Below are positions 5,962 to 10,033 of a stretch of DNA of 10,033 nucleotides, piece after piece. Numbering within the stretch: the first letter of the stretch is position 1; every line of letters begins with the position of its first letter. The position numbers and the translations under genes are program-made. Below the pieces are notes generated by a model. The model had not been told where the DNA came from. It did not search any database and saw only the letters and a list, made by a program, of their open reading frames with translations. This DNA comes from Bifidobacteriaceae bacterium (GTDB lineage Bacteria; Actinomycetota; Actinomycetes; Actinomycetales; WQXJ01), in the NCBI GenBank assembly GCA_031265345.1, contig JAISCU010000279.1, positions 1 to 10,033 of the forward strand. Reading direction: 5' to 3'.

Positions 5962-6824
5962 TGACAATGGCAGCGACATCAGCAACGGCGACATCAGGCG
6001 TAACGTCAGCGACGACTCCGGCAACGACCCGGCCGACGACCCCAAAGGCGACCCCAGCGGCGCCAGGCTCCCCCTTCTCCCTGGCGGGGAAATCAGCCCT
6101 GGTCACGGGCGGCAACCGGGGCATCGGCAAGGCGGAAGCCCTCGCGTTGGCCCAGGCCGGCGCGCAGGTAGCAATCGTGGGCCGCGACGGGCAAGCCAGC
6201 CAGGAGGCAGTCGGGGAAGCGGCGGTTCAAGGGATCGCCCTCACCCCGATCCAGGCCGACCTTCGCGACCGCGACCAACTCGAGGCGATGACCGCCCAAG
6301 CCATAGACCGCCTGGGCCAAATCGACGTCCTGGTCAACAATGCGGGCGTGTGCTTCCACCGTCCCTCTTTCGAAGTTCTCGATTCGGAATGGGACCAGGT
6401 CCTCGACGTCAATCTGACGGCCGTGTTCAGAACTTCCGTGGCCGTGGCGAAGCACATGAAGTCGATTGGCGGCGGGGCCATAGTCAACATCGGCTCGATG
6501 TCCGGCGGCATTGTCAACCGCCCGCAATGGCAACCCGCCTACAACGCCTCCAAAGCCGCCGTGCACCACCTGACCAGGTCCTTGGCGGTCGAATGGGCAC
6601 CGTTCAATATCCGCGTCAACGCCGTCGCGCCGGGCTACGTCCGCACCGACATGACGCCCATCGACCGGCCCGAGTTCAAGCAGCGCTGGGTGGACGACGT
6701 GCCCATGCAGCGGGCCGCCCTGCCGAGCGAGATCGCGCCCTCGGTGGTGTTCCTGGCCTCCCCGGCGGCATCGTTCATCACCGGCTCCGTGCTCCTGGTC
6801 GACGGCGGCTACAGCGCCGTGTGA
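5961..6824 (+). CDS. Short-chain dehydrogenase/reductase, polyol/ketose type
   Basis: A 287-residue classical SDR oxidoreductase. TGGNRGIG (49-56) binds the cofactor, NNAG is at 126-129, and the catalytic set is Asn151, Ser179, Tyr194 and Lys198 (YNASK). Arg75 after the second strand would suit NADP(H), an inference only. The MSGGIVNRPQ stretch before the Tyr resembles sorbose reductase, D-arabinitol dehydrogenase and L-xylulose reductase relatives, so a sugar-alcohol/ketose substrate is likely. The ATG shares one base with the transporter's TAA, and AGGGA lies six bases upstream, which suggests translational coupling. A second ATG at 5967 is possible. About 37 N-terminal residues rich in Thr, Ala, Ser and Pro precede the usual SDR start (FSLAGKSALVTGG), and no alternative start codon lies between them and the Rossmann motif. 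Confidence 0.92.
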   Translation: MTMAATSATATSGVTSATTPATTRPTTPKATPAAPGSPFSLAGKSALVTGGNRGIGKAEALALAQAGAQVAIVGRDGQASQEAVGEAAVQGIALTPIQADLRDRDQLEAMTAQAIDRLGQIDVLVNNAGVCFHRPSFEVLDSEWDQVLDVNLTAVFRTSVAVAKHMKSIGGGAIVNIGSMSGGIVNRPQWQPAYNASKAAVHHLTRSLAVEWAPFNIRVNAVAPGYVRTDMTPIDRPEFKQRWVDDVPMQRAALPSEIAPSVVFLASPAASFITGSVLLVDGGYSAV

Positions 6825-6831
6825 GCGCCCG

Positions 6832-6845
6832 GCCTGGCGGCAGGC
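6832..6845 (+). terminator. Hairpin after the short-chain dehydrogenase gene
   Basis: GCCTG/CAGGC with a GCGG tetraloop, seven bases past the stop. An outer GTGA (6821-6824)/TCAC (6847-6850) pairing could extend it. No U-tract is present, so the terminator call is tentative. Confidence 0.35.
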
Positions 6846-6970
6846 GTCACTTGACACGCGGTTCGCGGGCGGTGCGTCGGTCCGTCCACGCGCGCGGGGT
6901 TGACCTGATTTCCGGCTCTCGGTGGACGATGCCGCTCGGCCGGGCCGCCGCGCCGTCCGAGTCCTCGAAC

Positions 6971-7042
6971 CGGTACGAAACCCCTGCCAACAGGGCGGTC
7001 GGGCCGAGTTGGCACGGGTTTGGGACGCGCCCGCCAATGCCG
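6971..7042. repeat. Stem-loop repeat, copy A
   Basis: AAACCCCTGCCAAC (6977-6990) pairs with GTTGGCACGGGTTT (7007-7020) at 13 of 14 positions, leaving a 16-base loop. The unit recurs 137 bases downstream with about eight differences over 72 bases, mostly in the loop and the right flank. It may serve as a bidirectional terminator or be a REP-like mobile palindrome. Confidence 0.8.
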
Positions 7043-7107
7043 CCCGCCCGGTTATCCGCATCGCCGCAGGTCACGACCCTGGTCGCGTCGGCGTCGAACC
7101 CGTCGGT

Positions 7108-7179
7108 GGTACCAAACCCCTGCCAACAGGCCGACCGGGTCGAGTTGGCACGGGTTTGGGACGCGTCCGCCGATGCTGC
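7108..7179. repeat. Stem-loop repeat, copy B
   Basis: CCAAACCCCTGCCAAC (7112-7127) pairs with GTTGGCACGGGTTTGG (7144-7159) at 15 of 16 positions around a 16-base loop. The single C-C mismatch is in the same place as in copy A. It ends about eight bases from the stop of the zinc dehydrogenase, so it is well placed to terminate that gene's transcript. Confidence 0.8.
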
Positions 7180-7186
7180 GGGGCGC

Positions 7187-8236
7187 TCAGCGGTCGGGCT
7201 GGACTATCACTTTGAGGTTTTCAGGCTTGCCCGATGCCGTCAGGGCGGCAGGCACCTCGGCCAGGGCGTAGCGGTCGGTCACGAGGGCGTCCATATCGAC
7301 GCGGCCCGACGCAATGAGCCCCAGGGCGACCGGCCAGGTGTTGGCGTACCGGAAGATGCCCGTCACGGTCAGTTCCCTGGCTTGGATGCGCGCGACCGGC
7401 AGGAGCAGGTCGTCGGCCCCCATGCCGACCAGCACGGCCCGGCCGTTCGGCCCCAGGGCGGCGATGCCGTCGCGGATGGCCTGCTCGGAGCCCGCCGCGT
7501 CGATGAACGCGTCGGCGTCCAGGCCCAGGCTGGGGATGTCGTCTTGAGCCGGATCGACCACGGCGGTCGCGCCGAAGGACAGGACTTGCTCGCGGCGCGC
7601 CCGGATCGGGTCGGAGACCGTGACTGCGGTCGCGCCATAAGCCCGCGCCACTTGGGCCATGATGACTCCGATAGGTCCGGCTCCTGCTATCAGCACGGAA
7701 CTGCCGGGCGCGATGCCGGCCTTCAGGGCGCTCCAGATGCCGACCGACAACGGTTCGCAAAGCGCTCCCGCCTCGGTTGACACTCCGTTAGGCAGCGGGA
7801 AGGCGTAGTCCTGCTGGATGAGGGCGTACTCGGCGAAGGCGCCGTCGACCGGCGGGGTGGCGTAGAACTCCATCTTGGGGCAGAGGTTGTAGCGGCCAGC
7901 TTTGCACTGCGGGCAGGTGCGGCAGGCCCGTTGCGGCTCGATCGACACCCTCTGGCCGATTCGGGCCTTGGGCACTTGTTCGCCCGTCGCGACGATCCTG
8001 CCCGCCGCCTCGTGGCCCAGGATCAGCGGGCTGTTGACCACGAAGTCACCGATCCGGCCGTGTTTGTAGTAATGCACGTCCGAGCCGCAGACCCCGACCG
8101 CCTCGACTTTCACCAGGACTTGGTCGGGGTCGAGCTTTGGGACCGGGACTTCTTCGAGGGCGATCTCGCCTTGGGCTTTGAGGACGCTGGCCCGCATCGC
8201 GTCTGGCATTGACCTCAGGCCTGTCACTGACTTCAT
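7187..8236 (-). CDS. Zinc-dependent sorbitol/xylitol-type dehydrogenase (MDR family)
   Basis: A 349-residue cytoplasmic medium-chain dehydrogenase that should oxidise a sugar alcohol to a ketose. The catalytic zinc set is Cys50 (VCGSDVHYY), His75 and Glu76 (GHEAAG), with Glu161 in CEPLSV. A structural zinc is held by Cys105, Cys108, Cys111 and Cys119. The Rossmann turn is GAGPIG at 185-190, and Asp209 at the end of the next strand suggests NAD rather than NADP. The phrases HGRIGDFVVNSP, YATPPVDG and IFRYANTWP are typical of sorbitol and xylitol dehydrogenases. The start at 8236 is chosen because GGAG lies six bases upstream; the frame continues upstream to 8377 but that part has no family features. 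It is divergent from a SorC-type regulator, its probable controller. The exact polyol cannot be read from sequence. Confidence 0.93.
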   Translation of the reverse strand: MKSVTGLRSMPDAMRASVLKAQGEIALEEVPVPKLDPDQVLVKVEAVGVCGSDVHYYKHGRIGDFVVNSPLILGHEAAGRIVATGEQVPKARIGQRVSIEPQRACRTCPQCKAGRYNLCPKMEFYATPPVDGAFAEYALIQQDYAFPLPNGVSTEAGALCEPLSVGIWSALKAGIAPGSSVLIAGAGPIGVIMAQVARAYGATAVTVSDPIRARREQVLSFGATAVVDPAQDDIPSLGLDADAFIDAAGSEQAIRDGIAALGPNGRAVLVGMGADDLLLPVARIQARELTVTGIFRYANTWPVALGLIASGRVDMDALVTDRYALAEVPAALTASGKPENLKVIVQPDR

Positions 8237-8499
8237 AGCTGTCTCCGATTCTCGCGCTTGGACCTCGCCGTTGCCCTTCGAGGCGCCGCCGGGGTCCGGC
8301 CGGCGCTGGAACAGTGCCGACGACTTGTGCTTGAACCCTAGCGGCGAAGCGCTCATCTGACTACGCTTGGTGCTCAAACGAGCGACGCCCCGAGCGGAGC
8401 CCGGCAGGAAGGTGAACGCGACGCCCGACCGGTCGCACCGGATCGCAAAGGGCGAAATGGGACTCGACCGGAACGCGAGCGGAAAGCCAGGAGGCGGCC
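8237..8499. promoter_or_regulatory. Divergent regulatory region between the dehydrogenase and its regulator
   Basis: For the leftward gene, TAGTCA (8363-8358) and TAGGGT (8340-8335) form a -35/-10 pair with 17-base spacing, and transcription would begin near 8328. GCTCAAACGAGC (8372-8383) is an inverted repeat just upstream of that -35; a half-site GCTCA recurs at 8351, 21 bases (two helical turns) away. CGACCGGTCG at 8426-8435 is a perfect palindrome nearer the regulator. These are the operator candidates. For the regulator, AGGAGG at 8489-8494 is a strong ribosome binding site, but no clear promoter was identified. Confidence 0.4.
8283..8306 (-). other. Strong hairpin in the dehydrogenase leader
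   Basis: GCGCCG/CGGCGC and CCGG/CCGG stack around a three-base loop with one bulged C, giving ten base pairs, almost all G-C. If the proposed promoter is right, it lies within the 5' leader of the dehydrogenase mRNA, about 47 bases before the start codon. It could affect mRNA stability or expression. Confidence 0.45.
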
Positions 8500-9495
8500 A
8501 TGGGCCCGGAACGCCAGCTCCAGCTAGCTTTCGTCGCCCGCCGCCACTACGTGGAGCAGCGCTCGAAAGTGGAGATCGCCGAAGAGCTGGGGCTGAGCCG
8601 CTTCCAGGTGGCCCGGATGCTGGACCAAGCTCGGGAGCGCGGCATCGTCAAATTCGTAGTTGAACTGCCGGGTCCCGTGGACCAAGACCTGTCGCTGGCG
8701 CTCAAGGAAAGCCTGGGGCTGCGGCGGGCTGTCGTCGTGAACACGCCGAGCGCGGACGCGGCCACGGTGCGGCAATGCCTGGGCCGGGCGGCTGCGGCGC
8801 TGGCCAGCGAGATCATCACGCCCGAGGCGGTGGTGGGGATGACCGCCGGGCGGACGCTGGGGGCGATGGCTGGAGCGGTCGAGCCGATGACCGCCGCCGG
8901 GGTGGTGCAGCTCTCGGGCGCCGCCGGGCCGATCCAAGCGACAGCCGTGGAGGTGGTCCGGCGCTTCTCCAAGACCTGCAACGCGCCGGTCTACCCGCTC
9001 TATTGCCCGCTGCTGGCCTCGGACCCAGCCGCCGCGCGGGTGCTGCGGCGCCAAGCGGACATCCAGCGCACCCTGGCGAAGATCCCCGAGGTCACCGTCG
9101 CCTGGGTGGCGGTCGGAAGCTGGGACCCGCCCGACTCGGAACTGCGCGACAACCCGGCCCTGGCCGGGATCATCGGCTCGCTGCCCGCGCCTCGCGCCAT
9201 CGCGGCGGACGTCGGCGGGATCGTCCTGGCCGACGACGCCCGCGCCGTGCGCGAGGTCGAGGAACTATGCATCGGCGCCACGGCCGCGCAGCTGCGCGCC
9301 ATCCCAGACGTGATCGCGGTCGCGGGCGGCGCCCGGAAAGCCGACGCCGTCCGCGCCGCTGTGGCCTCCGGGATCGTCCGTTCGCTCGTCACCGACACCA
9401 CAGCGGCCCGGGCGCTGCTGGCCGGACGCTCGCCAGGCCGACGCGACACAACATCCATCGAACCAAGGAGCAGCGATGATGCTCCAGAACGTTGA
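8500..9495 (+). CDS. SorC-family sugar-binding transcriptional regulator
   Basis: A 331-residue cytoplasmic DNA-binding regulator. An N-terminal helix-turn-helix lies at about 20-48 (KVEIAEELGLSRFQVARML). The rest is a SorC/DeoR-type sugar-phosphate-binding domain, with GMTAGRTL at the position of the usual GxxxGRTL ligand loop, ADVGGIVLADD, and the closing QLRAIPDVIAVAGG and SLVTDTTAARALL stretches typical of the family. AGGAGG five bases before the ATG at 8500 supports this start. Members of this family sense phosphorylated sugars and commonly regulate adjacent polyol or sugar catabolic genes, so the divergent polyol-type dehydrogenase is the likely target. The last about 20 residues are polar and past the conserved domain, and their coding sequence overlaps a small downstream ORF. 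Confidence 0.92.
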   Translation: MGPERQLQLAFVARRHYVEQRSKVEIAEELGLSRFQVARMLDQARERGIVKFVVELPGPVDQDLSLALKESLGLRRAVVVNTPSADAATVRQCLGRAAAALASEIITPEAVVGMTAGRTLGAMAGAVEPMTAAGVVQLSGAAGPIQATAVEVVRRFSKTCNAPVYPLYCPLLASDPAAARVLRRQADIQRTLAKIPEVTVAWVAVGSWDPPDSELRDNPALAGIIGSLPAPRAIAADVGGIVLADDARAVREVEELCIGATAAQLRAIPDVIAVAGGARKADAVRAAVASGIVRSLVTDTTAARALLAGRSPGRRDTTSIEPRSSDDAPER

Positions 9496-9604
9496 CCGCT
9501 GGCGCGAGGAGATCACTGATCGTTTCAATGAACTGGGACGAGCTCCAGCCAGTAGCGGACATCCGTGCCCGATGCCGTGTCGTGGGCCAGGGATGAAGGG
9601 CTGA
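9476..9604 (+). CDS. Small ORF overlapping the regulator's 3' end; possible gene remnant
   Basis: A 42-codon frame begins at tandem ATGs (9476 and 9479), five bases after AAGGAG (9465-9470), and overlaps the end of the regulator gene by 20 bases. The peptide begins MMLQNVDRWREEITDRFNEL and then turns Pro/Gly/Cys-rich. Codon third positions are strongly G/C for the first 13 codons and mixed after that. The arrangement looks like the coupled start of a second operon gene whose remainder has been lost, with translation now running into unrelated sequence. It could also be a real small protein or a chance ORF. I recognise no family. Confidence 0.35.
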   Translation: MMLQNVDRWREEITDRFNELGRAPASSGHPCPMPCRGPGMKG

Positions 9605-9649
9605 TTCGCGCGTCGACTATTGGCCTCCGGAGTCGCGCGGAACCCCGGC

Positions 9650-9699
9650 CCGACCGATGTCACAACGCTGCGTCCGGGGCGACCGGACGTCTCGGTCGG
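9650..9699. terminator. Nested hairpin between convergent genes
   Basis: An outer inverted repeat, CCGACCGA (9650-9657) and TCGGTCGG (9692-9699), encloses a perfect inner hairpin, CGTCCGG/CCGGACG with a five-base loop (9671-9689). It lies between the regulator side (+) and the lyase (-), eight bases beyond the lyase stop, as expected for a bidirectional terminator. A 10-base direct repeat, CGGAACCCCG, occurs at 9638-9647 and 9697-9706. Confidence 0.5.
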
Positions 9700-9706
9700 A
9701 ACCCCG

Positions 9707-10033
9707 CTAGAGCGAGTCGCCGAAGTCCGCCCGGAACTTGGCGACCAGCTCCTGCGGCCAGTCACCGATGGGCTCCAAGCGTCCGTAGAAGAACCGCAGG
9801 ATCTCCGGCTCCTCTTGCCAGCGCAGGCCGCCCACCAGACGGCGGTTGGCGTAGAGCCAGCGGACCCGGTCTATCGCGTAACTGACCTGCGACAACGTGA
9901 AGACTCGCCGGGGCACTGCGAGCCGCACCAACTCCATGTGGGCCAACGGCTCCGTGCCGTCCGGGTTCCGCTGCTCCGACATGGTGCCGCGTTCCATGCC
10001 GCGCACGCCGGACGCCACGAAGACGGCGCTGGC
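9707..10033 (-). CDS. Tyrosine phenol-lyase/tryptophanase family, C-terminal part (partial)
   Basis: The last 108 residues of a PLP-dependent beta-eliminating lyase; the rest lies beyond the right end of the window. The tract VRGMERG, the ELVRLAVPRRVFT stretch and the ILRFF end match Citrobacter tyrosine phenol-lyase by memory. The Met and Arg of GMERG fall at Met379 and Arg381 of that enzyme, and the Phe pair at Phe448/449, whereas E. coli tryptophanase has Val394, Ile396 and His463 there. This favours L-tyrosine cleavage to phenol, pyruvate and ammonia over indole formation. The VRLAVPRR motif contains the arginine that holds the substrate carboxylate (Arg404 in the phenol-lyase). About 18 residues after the usual family end (GDWPQ to the stop) form a C-terminal extension. 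The gene is convergent with the regulator and probably unrelated to it. Confidence 0.85.
   Translation of the reverse strand, partial: ASAVFVASGVRGMERGTMSEQRNPDGTEPLAHMELVRLAVPRRVFTLSQVSYAIDRVRWLYANRRLVGGLRWQEEPEILRFFYGRLEPIGDWPQELVAKFRADFGDSL

Larger units (their letters stand above)
6825..7186. other. Convergent intergenic region with paired stem-loop repeats
   Basis: Both flanking genes end here: the short-chain dehydrogenase from the left and the zinc dehydrogenase from the right. No gene is supported. It contains a small hairpin right after the first stop and two copies of a roughly 70-bp repeat that each form a long stem-loop. Confidence 0.6.

Noticed and set aside
4606..7179. A CRISPR array, because of spaced palindromic repeats
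   Set aside because: There are only two copies of each unit, the units are too long, the spacing is irregular and no cas genes are present.
8237..8377. A 47-residue N-terminal extension of the zinc dehydrogenase
   Set aside because: The family N-terminus begins after 8236, where a GGAG ribosome binding site is well placed, and the extra stretch overlaps the proposed promoter and leader hairpin.
153..9495. A complete sulfoglycolysis cluster
   Set aside because: No kinase, aldolase, transaldolase or sulfolactaldehyde enzyme is visible beyond the generic dehydrogenases, and the isomerase lacks the sulfonate-binding glutamines.

Overview
This is a high-G+C stretch (codon third positions overwhelmingly G or C, several GTG starts, TANNNT-type -10 boxes) that reads as the chromosome of an actinobacterium. 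The content is mostly carbohydrate and small-molecule metabolism. No phage, transposase, CRISPR, rRNA or tRNA was seen.

Layout. (1) Bases 1-152 are an upstream flank. (2) 153-1382 (+) is an AGE/YihS-fold aldose-ketose isomerase whose pocket residues look D-mannose isomerase-like rather than sulfoquinovose isomerase-like. It is followed by a hairpin. (3) 1613-2494 (+) is mutM (formamidopyrimidine-DNA glycosylase), apparently starting at a leaderless GTG. (4) 2859-4346 (+) is a NAD(P)-dependent aldehyde dehydrogenase with its own promoter. (5) 4347-4938 is a non-coding block with two copies of a 57-bp palindromic repeat. (6) 4939-5961 (+) is an EamA/DMT transporter whose stop overlaps the start of a short-chain dehydrogenase (5961-6824, +). 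(7) 6825-7186 lies between convergent genes and carries two copies of a strong stem-loop repeat. (8) 7187-8236 (-) is a zinc-dependent sorbitol/xylitol-type dehydrogenase, divergent from (9) 8500-9495 (+), a SorC-family sugar-responsive regulator, with a shared regulatory region. (10) A small ORF (9476-9604) overlaps the regulator's 3' end. (11) 9707-10033 (-) is the C-terminal part of a tyrosine phenol-lyase/tryptophanase-family enzyme, convergent with the regulator and running off the window.

How they may work together. The isomerase, the polyol-type medium-chain dehydrogenase, the polyol/ketose-type short-chain dehydrogenase and the SorC regulator fit a sugar or sugar-alcohol catabolic neighbourhood. 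The regulator most likely controls the divergent dehydrogenase. The EamA transporter and short-chain dehydrogenase look translationally coupled, so the transporter may move the dehydrogenase's substrate or product. The aldehyde dehydrogenase and mutM appear to be independent units.

The least explained signals are the two unrelated families of paired palindromic repeats between genes, the Thr/Ala-rich N-terminal extension on the short-chain dehydrogenase, and the small ORF with a good ribosome binding site behind the regulator. No convincing new multi-gene system was found.
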